DNA from: Spirochaetes bacterium GWF1_49_6
GTDB lineage: Bacteria; Spirochaetota; Brevinematia; Brevinematales; GWF1-51-8
DNA length: 8,134 nucleotides
NCBI GenBank assembly: GCA_001829395.1
Contig: MIBD01000073.1
Coordinates: 1 to 8,134, forward strand
Direction: 5' to 3'
Under the pieces are notes generated by a model. It was not told the origin of the DNA, searched no databases, and saw only the letters and a list, made by a program, of their open reading frames with translations. Shown here one piece after another: positions 1 to 7,134 of the stretch. The position numbers and the translations under genes were made by a program. Every line of letters begins with the position of its first letter. Position 1 is the first letter of the stretch.

Positions 1-324
1 CTGATTAAATCCAAATTGAAAGCGAACGGGTTCGAGGTGATTACCGCGTATAACGGGGCTACCGCGCTCGAACTGGCGTTTTCGGAAAAGCCCGATCTGG
101 TTCTGCTGGATATTATGATGCCGAATATGGACGGGTTCGAGGTATTCCAGAAGCTGAAAGAAAACGACAGTATGAAGGACGTCCCCGTGGTTTTCCTGAC
201 CGCCTCGGGACAGCGTTCGGATGAAAGCCGCGCGATGGAGATGGGGGCGAAGTACTTTTTAACCAAACCGTTCTCGCCCAATCACCTGCTGGAAATCGTG
301 AATAAAGCGCTCGATCAGAAATAG
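1..324 (+). CDS. Response regulator receiver (CheY-like) domain, 5'-truncated by window edge
   Basis: This is the C-terminal part of a phosphoacceptor receiver domain, which takes a phosphoryl group from a histidine kinase onto an aspartate in the cytoplasm. The frame is open from base 1, giving 107 visible residues. The phospho-Asp lies in LVLLDIMMPNMDGFE (Asp codon 109-111). The conserved Thr is in VVFLTAS, and the conserved Lys is in FLTKPFS near the end. The first beta strand with its acidic pair, normally about 15-20 residues, is missing to the left. A TTG at 16-18 could be read as a start but falls inside helix 1 of the fold, so the real start is upstream. The protein ends right after the receiver fold, with no DNA-binding or enzymatic output domain. 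It is therefore either a stand-alone CheY/Spo0F-type regulator or the C-terminal receiver of a larger protein, for example a hybrid kinase. Two kinases lie downstream on the same strand and are plausible partners. The domain call is firm; the role is inferred. Confidence 0.93.
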   Translation: MIKSKLKANGFEVITAYNGATALELAFSEKPDLVLLDIMMPNMDGFEVFQKLKENDSMKDVPVVFLTASGQRSDESRAMEMGAKYFLTKPFSPNHLLEIVNKALDQK

Positions 325-357
325 AACGATCTATTAGAAAGAGGGGAATCGCATTAC

Positions 358-361
358 GAGG
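358..361 (+). promoter_or_regulatory. Ribosome binding site for the TPR/CBM48-like gene
   Basis: A GAGG lies 8 nt before the ATG at 370. An in-frame TGA at 364-366 immediately precedes that ATG, so no earlier start is possible and the start is well fixed. A second purine-rich stretch (GAGGGGA, 341-347) is too far from the ATG to be the main site. The 45-bp gap 325-369 shows no terminator hairpin and no convincing promoter. Confidence 0.6.
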
Positions 362-369
362 CCTGAAAT

Positions 370-2709
370 ATGCGTAAATTCGGATTTATCGTCATTGCCC
401 TGCTGATGTACCTGCGGGCATATGTCCAGCTTTTTGGGGCGAATTCGGCCGCGATGGATTATATCGGGAAGGGGCTGAACCTCCTGAAAACCCAGCCGTA
501 TCTCGCCGGGCAGGAACTCAAAAAAGCGATCGACAGCGCCCCTCAATGGGACTATCCTTATATCCTTCTCGCGGACTTATACCAGAAAAACTCCCTGTTC
601 ACCGAGGCGATCCATAATTATGAAAAAGCGGTCAAGATCGGGCTTTCCCAGAAGGGGTTGGAATTTCAGGTCTTTTCCGACCTTGGGCTCCTGTACCTGA
701 AAACGGGCGATTTTAAAAAGGCCGCGGAAATGCTGAAACAGGCGTCCAAGAAAAAGCCGGGAAAGCTCAACGAACTACTCGCCGACCTCGACGTAATGAT
801 ACGCGCGCAGGAAATGATTACCAATAATCCGGGTCAGGCGGCGGAGGTGCTCGCGAAGCTGATCGAACGCCACAGCGACTGGCTGTATCTCTACGCGATG
901 CAGGCCGATGCGCTGGCGGGGATGGGGGATACCGGCGGCGCGATGAAGGTATTGAAGAACGCGCTGCAGTTTAATCCGTTACGCAATATCGCGCTTTCCG
1001 ACGAGACGGCCGCCCAGAGCAAGGCCGCGTTTTATTTTGTCCGCAGCCCCCAGAATAACGGGGCATGGTCGCTGACGATGACGCTGCCCAAGGGGAATTA
1101 TTCCTACAAGTTCTATATTAATTACGGGCTTTCCGGCGAGAAGGCTATCCTCGATCCGAATAATCCGCAGACGGTTGAAAAAGCGCCGGGATTGATTATC
1201 AATACGTTTACGGTCAATCACGAATGGGATAAAAAGACGTTCGCATATTCGACGTTTCCCACCGATCCGCTTTTTATCGGGTTCGAACAGAAGATCACGG
1301 AAATCCGTCTCGCGGCGCTGACGAACCTTTATCCGGTTCCGGGCAAGTATTTTGTCAATCCGGCGGTCACCGCGAAATACACGACCAATATCTCGTTTAC
1401 CTACTATAACCCGAACGCTTACGCCGTATGGGCGGTAGGGACATTCAACCAATGGGGCAAGGAGAAGAACGCCGCGGGTATCGAGGAGATATCCCCCAAG
1501 TATTATTGGCCGCTGCAGGAGCCGAACGCGGACGGGGTCTGGACGCTGACGACGACCGCCGATCTGAATGTTCACGATTACGCGTTTCTGGTCGACGAGG
1601 ATCATTACGAGAAAGACCCTATCATTAACCAGGGGGTGTTTAAAAAATTCACGAATACCCAGCAGATACTCAGCTATCCTAAGTCGGTCATCGGGTTCGA
1701 CGATTTATATCTGGTCGATTTCACCTTCTTCAGGAAGAACGCGACCACCGTATGGATTGTGGGCGATTTTAATTATTGGGGCGGCACTGCCCTTACGGTG
1801 AAAAAGATTCTACCGGGGTATTATATCGATATGCAGGATCCCGACCATGACGGGGAATGGACTGCGCAGGTATATCTGACGAAGGGGAAGCATCTCTTTA
1901 AGTTCGTCGTCAACGGTACATCATGGATAGTCGATCCGAAGCAGAAGACGGACAGCCAGAACCTGAGCTCCGCCAATAATCTCATTATCGTCGGTATGGA
2001 AAGCAACAAACAGGTAATAAAAGAAACGAACAAGGTGACGGTCGATACGGACGGTAAGGAAGAGGTCGAATTCGTGTATCACAACCCGGCCGCGCAATCC
2101 GTATGGCTGGTGGGGGATTTTAATTTCTGGGGCGGCAAGACCACCGATATGCTGGCGCTCAGCCCGGATTATTATTATGTGATGGACGGTCCTGACCAGA
2201 ACGGGGACTGGAAAACTAAAACAAAACTCCCGGTAGGCGCGTATTATTATAAGTATGTCGTCAACGGGAAGAATCTGCTGACGGATAAGGACAAACCTCT
2301 GGTTAAGGTGAAACTGGGGGCGGCGGTAGTCTATAATAATGTGGTCTATATCGGTATGGAAAAGTTTCCCTCAGGCGTGTATTACGGGACGGACCAGGAT
2401 TTCGGTATCCCGACCGTGTTTAAATACGTCTCCGATGCGCCCGATGTCACCAACGTCTGGGTTATCGGGGATTTCAATATCTGGGGCGGAAAGTACCTGT
2501 TTAAGGATTTTATCGACGGGTACTATTATCCCATGAAGAAGTCGGGGGTTTCCGGCGAATGGAGCGTGACGGTCAAACTTCTTGCCGGCCATTACCAGTA
2601 CCGTTTCGTCCTCAACGGGGTAAAGGAGATAACCGATAAAAACGCCGCTGTCACTGAAAAAGACTCTTATAATAAATCCGCTTCGGTAATCGAAGTCGGT
2701 AAAAATTAG
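370..2709 (+). CDS. Exported protein: TPR region plus five tandem CBM48/AMPK-like (glycogen-binding-type) modules
   Basis: I do not recognise this 779-residue protein as a named gene. Residues 1-27 look like a signal peptide: MRK, a hydrophobic run, then a possible cleavage near GANSA-A. There is no lipobox, and I see no cysteine anywhere, which fits an extracytoplasmic location. Residues ~28-210 are helical TPR-like repeats (for example LADLYQKNSLFTEAIHNYEK and LGLLYLKTGDFKKAAEMLKQ), normally protein-binding. Residues ~217-779 hold beta modules of the E-set/CBM48/AMPK-beta type: a degenerate one (~217-285), then ~341-436, ~447-541, ~563-661 and ~681-777. The last four carry VWxVGxFNxWG at residues 353, 461, 578 and 696. 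Each is followed by a YY pair, a turn ending in G-x-W, and (Y/F)(K/R/A)(F/Y) plus a second strand. No catalytic glycosidase domain is present, so it is not a branching or debranching enzyme. Binding to glucan or another glycan is inferred from the fold; a structural or protein-protein role is equally possible. It is 9 nt upstream of a sensor kinase with a periplasmic domain, so it may be an accessory sensor. Confidence 0.85.
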   Translation: MRKFGFIVIALLMYLRAYVQLFGANSAAMDYIGKGLNLLKTQPYLAGQELKKAIDSAPQWDYPYILLADLYQKNSLFTEAIHNYEKAVKIGLSQKGLEFQVFSDLGLLYLKTGDFKKAAEMLKQASKKKPGKLNELLADLDVMIRAQEMITNNPGQAAEVLAKLIERHSDWLYLYAMQADALAGMGDTGGAMKVLKNALQFNPLRNIALSDETAAQSKAAFYFVRSPQNNGAWSLTMTLPKGNYSYKFYINYGLSGEKAILDPNNPQTVEKAPGLIINTFTVNHEWDKKTFAYSTFPTDPLFIGFEQKITEIRLAALTNLYPVPGKYFVNPAVTAKYTTNISFTYYNPNAYAVWAVGTFNQWGKEKNAAGIEEISPKYYWPLQEPNADGVWTLTTTADLNVHDYAFLVDEDHYEKDPIINQGVFKKFTNTQQILSYPKSVIGFDDLYLVDFTFFRKNATTVWIVGDFNYWGGTALTVKKILPGYYIDMQDPDHDGEWTAQVYLTKGKHLFKFVVNGTSWIVDPKQKTDSQNLSSANNLIIVGMESNKQVIKETNKVTVDTDGKEEVEFVYHNPAAQSVWLVGDFNFWGGKTTDMLALSPDYYYVMDGPDQNGDWKTKTKLPVGAYYYKYVVNGKNLLTDKDKPLVKVKLGAAVVYNNVVYIGMEKFPSGVYYGTDQDFGIPTVFKYVSDAPDVTNVWVIGDFNIWGGKYLFKDFIDGYYYPMKKSGVSGEWSVTVKLLAGHYQYRFVLNGVKEITDKNAAVTEKDSYNKSASVIEVGKN
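1426..1461 (+). repeat. Module-core repeat, copy 1 (diverged)
   Basis: This encodes VWAVGTFNQWGK (residues 353-364), the core of the first complete CBM48-like module. It aligns codon for codon with the copies at 1750, 2101 and 2455 but is the most diverged: Thr replaces the Asp of GDFN, and the final Gly-Gly is Gly-Lys. It begins 108 codons before the next copy. Confidence 0.7.
1750..1785 (+). repeat. Module-core repeat, copy 2
   Basis: This encodes VWIVGDFNYWGG (residues 461-472). It matches the copy at 2101-2136 at 31 of 36 bases by eye, which points to internal duplication of a module of about 117 codons. Confidence 0.8.
2101..2136 (+). repeat. Module-core repeat, copy 3
   Basis: This encodes VWLVGDFNFWGG (residues 578-589). 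It starts 117 codons after copy 2 and 118 codons before copy 4. This even spacing supports tandem duplication of whole modules. Confidence 0.8.
2455..2490 (+). repeat. Module-core repeat, copy 4
   Basis: This encodes VWVIGDFNIWGG (residues 696-707) in the last module. It matches copy 3 at 28 of 36 bases by eye. Confidence 0.8.
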
Positions 2710-2714
2710 GAAGG
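2708..2714 (+). promoter_or_regulatory. Ribosome binding site overlapping the upstream stop; decides the GTG start at 2719
   Basis: AGGAAGG begins inside the TAG stop (2707-2709) of the repeat-protein gene and ends 4 nt before the GTG; its first AGGA is 7 nt away. The overlap suggests translational coupling of the two genes. Confidence 0.65.
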
Positions 2715-2718
2715 TATT

Positions 2719-4497
2719 GTGAAAATCAGGATACAGTATAAAATCTTTTTTCTGTTCGTTTTGATTATCGCGCCGCTGATCGGGGCGATTTATCTGGGCA
2801 TCAATAAATTATTCATTGATAACTTCACGGCCTACCTGAATAGCCGCGTCGAGCGGTCGGTTGAAATTGTCGAGAGCGCGCTCGATAATATGCAGTCGAT
2901 CAATATCCAGTTTATCAAGGCGTTCGGTACGATCGCGGAGTTAAACCGCGCGCTGGAAAATCAGGAAATCCTTATATTTCCCTATATCCTCGAGAAATAC
3001 CGCCCCGATTACGGGTTCGACTGTCTCCAGTTGTACGCCGCGAACGGGGAAATTCAAGCCGAAGCGGGAAAGAGTTTTCAATTCGAGTCGCCGGGGTTTC
3101 TAAAAAGCTTCGGGAAGACCGGCGCGTTCTCAGGAATTGTCGAACGCAGCGGAAAGGTCTTTTTCCTCGCGAGCGCGTATAGTATGAACAAACAATCAGC
3201 GGTAGTCGGGAAAACGCTCCTTAACGATACGATTGCCGACCGCTTATCGAAGATGATCGACGCGCACATACTGATCTATTCCGGGAGTAACCTGATCGCA
3301 TCCTCGTTAATTAATTCCCCGGAGGGTGCCAATTTTATCGAGAACGCGGAGGGATTGGGTATCCGGTTTGACACCGTGACGAACAGGATGATCCGGCATA
3401 ACGAGGTGACGGGGCTGTCGGTCGCGCTGTTCCCGTTGAGGGATTACCAGAACAAGGTTATCGGGACAGTGGTACTGGGGACGTCGTCGGCATGGCTGCT
3501 CGCTTCCCAGAAACAACAGCAGGGGCTGATTTTCCAAATTGTCATCGTTGGTATCGTGTTCGCCATGATTCTGGCGTTTATTTTCGCGCGGGGTATCACC
3601 AATCCCCTCCGTAAAATGACGCTCTGGGCGGATAAGGTCAGCGAGGGCGACCTTGATTATACTGTGGAGATACGGGCGAACGACGAGGTGCGCGACCTTT
3701 CCCGCGCGTTCTCGATGATGATCGGCAACCTGAAACAGAGCTTCGATAAGATCAATAAACAGAATATCGAATTGAAGAAATTGGATCAGTTGAAAAGCGA
3801 CCTGATATCGAACGTATCCCATGAACTGCGCACCCCGATCACGACTATTTTTGGGTCGGTCGAGTTCCTGTTATCCGGGGAGATAGAGGGCGATCCGGAA
3901 TCGGTGCGGGAGTTCTACGGCTCTATTTTTAACGATATCCGCGTCCTGAAGAAAATTGTCGATAATTTCATCATGGTATCGGTAATCGATAAGGACGAGC
4001 ATTATGTTAAAAAGATCGACCTGAAATCGTTCCTGACGGATATCCGTGAACAGATGGCGGGAATCGAGTTGACGGCATGGTCGGACGAACGCGGGGTGAA
4101 GGTGGAAATTCCCGCCCTGAAGACGTTGGGTAAGAAGAGCGTCACGCTTGAAACCGATGAAACCTACCTCCGGCATATCCTTTTCGAACTGATGCATAAC
4201 GCCATTATCTATAACAAGGAAAACGGCAGCGTGAAACTGGACGTTGAAATAAGCGATAAGGACTTGTCGTTCATTATCGAGGATACCGGTATAGGGATGA
4301 TTAAGGGAGAATCGGCGAAAATATTCGAGCGTTTCTACCGGATCGAATCCGAACGGACATATTCCGTATCGGGTATCGGGTTGGGCTTAGCGGTCGTGAA
4401 AATGATCTGCGACCGTTTGAAGATAAAGATAACAGTCGAGAGCGAGCCCGGTAAGGGTACGGTGATGAGGATAAGCGGTATAAAATACTCCGATTAA
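2719..4497 (+). CDS. Membrane sensor histidine kinase (TM, dCache-like sensor, TM, HAMP, HisKA, HATPase)
   Basis: This is a 592-residue transmembrane kinase that should autophosphorylate a histidine in response to an extracytoplasmic signal and pass the phosphoryl group to a response regulator. TM1 is at residues ~8-29 and TM2 at ~271-291. The ~240 residues between them resemble a double-Cache sensor: AVVGKTLLND, then HILIYSGSNLIASSL, recalls the dCache_3 family, though I judge this by eye only. HAMP follows at ~290-345 (RGITNPLRKM...GDLDY), then a short helical linker. HisKA at ~355-425 has the phospho-His in SHELRTP (His368, codon 3820-3822). The ATPase domain is complete: N box LMHNAIIYN (Asn494), G1 DTGIGM (522-527), F box IFERFYRI (~535-542) and G2 GIGLGLA (552-558). 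There is no attached receiver. The GTG start is chosen for its ribosome binding site and because it gives a typical basic N-terminus (MKIRIQYK) before TM1. A receiver gene lies upstream in the likely operon. Family confidence is high; the ligand is unknown. Confidence 0.95.
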   Translation: MKIRIQYKIFFLFVLIIAPLIGAIYLGINKLFIDNFTAYLNSRVERSVEIVESALDNMQSINIQFIKAFGTIAELNRALENQEILIFPYILEKYRPDYGFDCLQLYAANGEIQAEAGKSFQFESPGFLKSFGKTGAFSGIVERSGKVFFLASAYSMNKQSAVVGKTLLNDTIADRLSKMIDAHILIYSGSNLIASSLINSPEGANFIENAEGLGIRFDTVTNRMIRHNEVTGLSVALFPLRDYQNKVIGTVVLGTSSAWLLASQKQQQGLIFQIVIVGIVFAMILAFIFARGITNPLRKMTLWADKVSEGDLDYTVEIRANDEVRDLSRAFSMMIGNLKQSFDKINKQNIELKKLDQLKSDLISNVSHELRTPITTIFGSVEFLLSGEIEGDPESVREFYGSIFNDIRVLKKIVDNFIMVSVIDKDEHYVKKIDLKSFLTDIREQMAGIELTAWSDERGVKVEIPALKTLGKKSVTLETDETYLRHILFELMHNAIIYNKENGSVKLDVEISDKDLSFIIEDTGIGMIKGESAKIFERFYRIESERTYSVSGIGLGLAVVKMICDRLKIKITVESEPGKGTVMRISGIKYSD

Positions 4498-4501
4498 AGG
4501 A
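4496..4501 (+). promoter_or_regulatory. Ribosome binding site overlapping the upstream stop, for the second kinase
   Basis: AAAGGA starts in the TAA stop (4495-4497) of the first kinase and ends 5 nt before the ATG at 4507. The arrangement is the same as at the previous gene junction and indicates coupled translation. Confidence 0.65.
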
Positions 4502-4506
4502 ACGAT

Positions 4507-7134
4507 ATGCTGTTAATGATTATGGATATAACCGTCATGATTCTATTTTGCTTTCTCTGCGTCCGGGTACTGATGAAAAACCCGCGAAATCTGATCAATC
4601 AGGTGTTTTTCGTAATCATACTGACTACTATCATTCTGATCGCATCGGTCGACGTGATGCTTTTCTCGAACGACCCGGTGGTGATTCTCTTTTTCGACAG
4701 GCTGACGGACTTATTCAGCGCCCTCATCGTCAGCGGGATATTTATTCTCGCGCTGGTTTTCCCGTCCCGCACCCTGAATCTGACAACATGGCAGGGGGCG
4801 TTAATCGTATCGCCCCTTCCTATCATGGGAATGATTGCCGCGTTTACTCCATGGGTAATCACATCGGCATGGGTGGAAAACGGGGTATTAATCGATAAGA
4901 TCGCGGAGGGGTTTTATATCTGGATCAGCCTGATGTTGATCTATCTCTTTACCGCGCTTGTCCTTTTCATACGGAGTTACCGCCAGACCTTTTATTCGCG
5001 TTTTCGCGCGCGGCTATTGCTGGTGTTTATCGGAATAATTTTCGCGGCGCTTACCGCTTTATCGCTCTCCGTCCTTCTCCCGCAATTCGGATTCCCCGAT
5101 TTTTATCATCAAGGTATCTCCTTCTCCGCGATGATGTTCATTTTCTCGATAGGGTATGCGATAATATCGGAAAAACTGATCGATGTGAACCGGATACTTC
5201 TCGATATAATGAAGTGGGTGTTTACCGCGGCGGTACTGATCGGGATAATTTCGCTGAACATCTTTGTCGTCGAACCTGCGCTGAATTTCGATCATGCCTA
5301 TAAGAAGGTGATTCTCTATAGCGTATCCGCGCTGATTTTCTACGTGTTCATGGTACTGTTTATACCGTTGATGGATCAGGTATTTCGCAGAAGCCATATG
5401 AGCCTCCAGAAGGTGTTGGACCAGTTTCTCGACGATCTCCTGAATCTGCATCATACCGGCGAACTGGTTTTAAAGACCGTGTCGACAGTAAAAACCGCGT
5501 TGGGAATTCAGATGATGGATTTCCTTATCGCAAAGGACAATATCTTAAAAAATCTTTCCGGTTCCGAGAAGGATATAAAAATATCGCAAAACCTGCTGAA
5601 GTACTTTATCGAAAAGAACGAACTGATCGATCTGGAGGAGTTTTTAACACGGCAGAGAAAAACGAGTATCGACAGCGTTATGGAGTCCTATTTTGAAAAG
5701 CACAAGGCCGCGGTGATTATTCCCCTGATCTACAGCGATAACCTGATAGGGGTGATAAATATCGGGCATTCCGACGGGGAATCGCACCTGAATTTTAACC
5801 AGTATAAATTTCTGAAAGACCTTCGTAAAACCCTGACCATTGCGCTCAATAACGCGATACTGGTAGATACCCTCAAGGACATGGTTCAGAATAAAACACA
5901 GGAAATCCAGAATCAGAAATACGCCCTCGAATACGCGCTGAACACCAATGAACGGGATATGTATATTTTCCGCTCCATCAACGAGATTTCCCGTCTCTTG
6001 CTCTCGATAAACTACTACACCGCGAAAGACCTTTTTCATACGATCGCCGAAATTTTCCCGGGATTTATCAATATTGAAAACGTCGCGGTTTACGAGTATT
6101 CGAAGAAAGACGGGTTGTTTACTTTTCTGGTCGCGAATAATATCGATCTCAAGGTAAGCGAATTTTCTAGAACGATCGACTGCCGGAAAACGGATATTCT
6201 CGGGGCTATTATCGAAACCGGGAAATCGGTGTTTGTCGGGGATATAACCGAGAATAAGGATTTCGACCCCGGCGAATTTAAAAAGTATTCGGTTAAGAAA
6301 TCCATCATGGGAGTACCGATCAAGGTACGCGGCGAGATTATCGCGGTGGTGCTTTTTATCGATAAAATCTCGAACGAATCGTTCGATAAGTACGATTTCT
6401 ACTTCGTGAACACCGTGTCGCATCTGCTGAACGTGTCCCTTGAGCGGGTCGTCATATTCGAGGAAAAATTGAAATCGGAACGGTTTACCGCGATCGGGCA
6501 GATGGCGGCGAATATTATCCACGATATCAAAAATCCCATGGCGGGCATCCTCGGTTTCGCGGAATGTCTGATATCGCCGGAGTTTTCCGACGAGGAGAAG
6601 GCCGAGTTTTCACGCCTGATTATTTCCGAGACCGAACGGCTGGTCGACCTCGCCTCGGAAATCCTCGAGTATACGCGCGGGGAGATCAAGATCAAGAAGG
6701 AACGTGTATCGGCCGCCGATTATATGAAGGATATCGACGGGCTTCTCAGGATGATGTTCCGGGAGCAGGAAATGAATCTGACGATCGAGACCGAGTATGA
6801 CGGCGAACTGTTTTTCGACGCTAACCGGATGAAACGGGTTTTCTATAATATCGCGCATAACTCGATGGACGCGATGAAGAAGGACGGGGAATTCAAGATA
6901 CGGGTCTATAAAAAGGATGATAAGGTTGTCTTTTCGCTGAAGGATAACGGGAAAGGTATCCCGAAGGAGATCCGTGATAAACTGTTCGAACCGTTTGTCA
7001 CCCACGGGAAATTCAGCGGGACGGGATTAGGCCTCGCGATAACGAAGGAAATAGTCGAACTCCACCATGGGGAGATCACCTTCGAGACACATACCAATTC
7101 AGGTACCACGTTCTATATCGCATTCCCGGTATAA
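4507..7134 (+). CDS. Multi-pass membrane histidine kinase with two GAF-like domains (HDIKNP-type HisKA)
   Basis: This is an 875-residue sensor kinase. Residues ~1-292 contain about nine hydrophobic segments (near 3-23, 31-53, 67-87, 97-117, 134-155, 168-193, 203-220, 236-256, 269-292). This recalls the 7TM-type sensor regions that precede GAF domains in PrsK-like kinases. The tail after the last segment (IPLMDQVFRRSHMSLQKVLD) matches that pattern. A weak GAF-like domain follows (~313-450), then a helical, probably coiled-coil linker (~450-490) and a clearer GAF domain (~490-655, including GAIIETGKSVFVGDI and IMGVPIKVRGEIIAVV). HisKA has IIHDIKNPMAGILGF with His672 (codon 6520-6522), the variant seen in NtrB/AtoS-like kinases. 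The ATPase boxes are intact: NIAHNSMDAM (Asn785), DNGKGIP (813-819), LFEPFVTHGK (~826-835) and GTGLGLA (838-844). There is no receiver or output domain. It probably senses a membrane or cytosolic signal and phosphorylates a separate regulator; the receiver at the start of the window is one candidate. Ligands of the GAF domains cannot be read from the sequence. Confidence 0.94.
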   Translation: MLLMIMDITVMILFCFLCVRVLMKNPRNLINQVFFVIILTTIILIASVDVMLFSNDPVVILFFDRLTDLFSALIVSGIFILALVFPSRTLNLTTWQGALIVSPLPIMGMIAAFTPWVITSAWVENGVLIDKIAEGFYIWISLMLIYLFTALVLFIRSYRQTFYSRFRARLLLVFIGIIFAALTALSLSVLLPQFGFPDFYHQGISFSAMMFIFSIGYAIISEKLIDVNRILLDIMKWVFTAAVLIGIISLNIFVVEPALNFDHAYKKVILYSVSALIFYVFMVLFIPLMDQVFRRSHMSLQKVLDQFLDDLLNLHHTGELVLKTVSTVKTALGIQMMDFLIAKDNILKNLSGSEKDIKISQNLLKYFIEKNELIDLEEFLTRQRKTSIDSVMESYFEKHKAAVIIPLIYSDNLIGVINIGHSDGESHLNFNQYKFLKDLRKTLTIALNNAILVDTLKDMVQNKTQEIQNQKYALEYALNTNERDMYIFRSINEISRLLLSINYYTAKDLFHTIAEIFPGFINIENVAVYEYSKKDGLFTFLVANNIDLKVSEFSRTIDCRKTDILGAIIETGKSVFVGDITENKDFDPGEFKKYSVKKSIMGVPIKVRGEIIAVVLFIDKISNESFDKYDFYFVNTVSHLLNVSLERVVIFEEKLKSERFTAIGQMAANIIHDIKNPMAGILGFAECLISPEFSDEEKAEFSRLIISETERLVDLASEILEYTRGEIKIKKERVSAADYMKDIDGLLRMMFREQEMNLTIETEYDGELFFDANRMKRVFYNIAHNSMDAMKKDGEFKIRVYKKDDKVVFSLKDNGKGIPKEIRDKLFEPFVTHGKFSGTGLGLAITKEIVELHHGEITFETHTNSGTTFYIAFPV

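Noticed and set aside
16..18. TTG as the start of the receiver gene
   Set aside because: The frame stays open to base 1, and the first beta strand and acidic pair of the receiver fold would be missing, so the real start is outside the window.
30..143. Repeated GGGTTCGAGGT at 30-40 and 133-143
   Set aside because: Both copies encode G-F-E-V in the same frame, and GGGTTCGA recurs elsewhere (for example near 1278, 1691 and 3012) from codon preference; there is no spacing or symmetry suggesting a binding site.
979..1605. Open antisense frame (208 codons) opposite the repeat protein
   Set aside because: Its arginine-rich low-complexity translation mirrors the sense codons; the sense strand has a clear domain structure, so this is a shadow.
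370..2709. The repeat protein as a glycogen branching or debranching enzyme
   Set aside because: Only the CBM48-like non-catalytic fold is present; there is no alpha-amylase barrel or catalytic motif anywhere in the 779 residues.
3307..3822. Antisense frame (171 codons) opposite the first kinase
   Set aside because: It overlaps the intact sensor, HAMP and start of the HisKA region, and no family features are visible in its translation.
5644..6522. Long open reading frame (292 codons) antisense to the second kinase
   Set aside because: It lies wholly opposite intact GAF and HisKA coding sequence, has no plausible ribosome binding site or recognisable domain, and is rich in Arg, Asp and Ile as expected from reading the complement of this codon usage.
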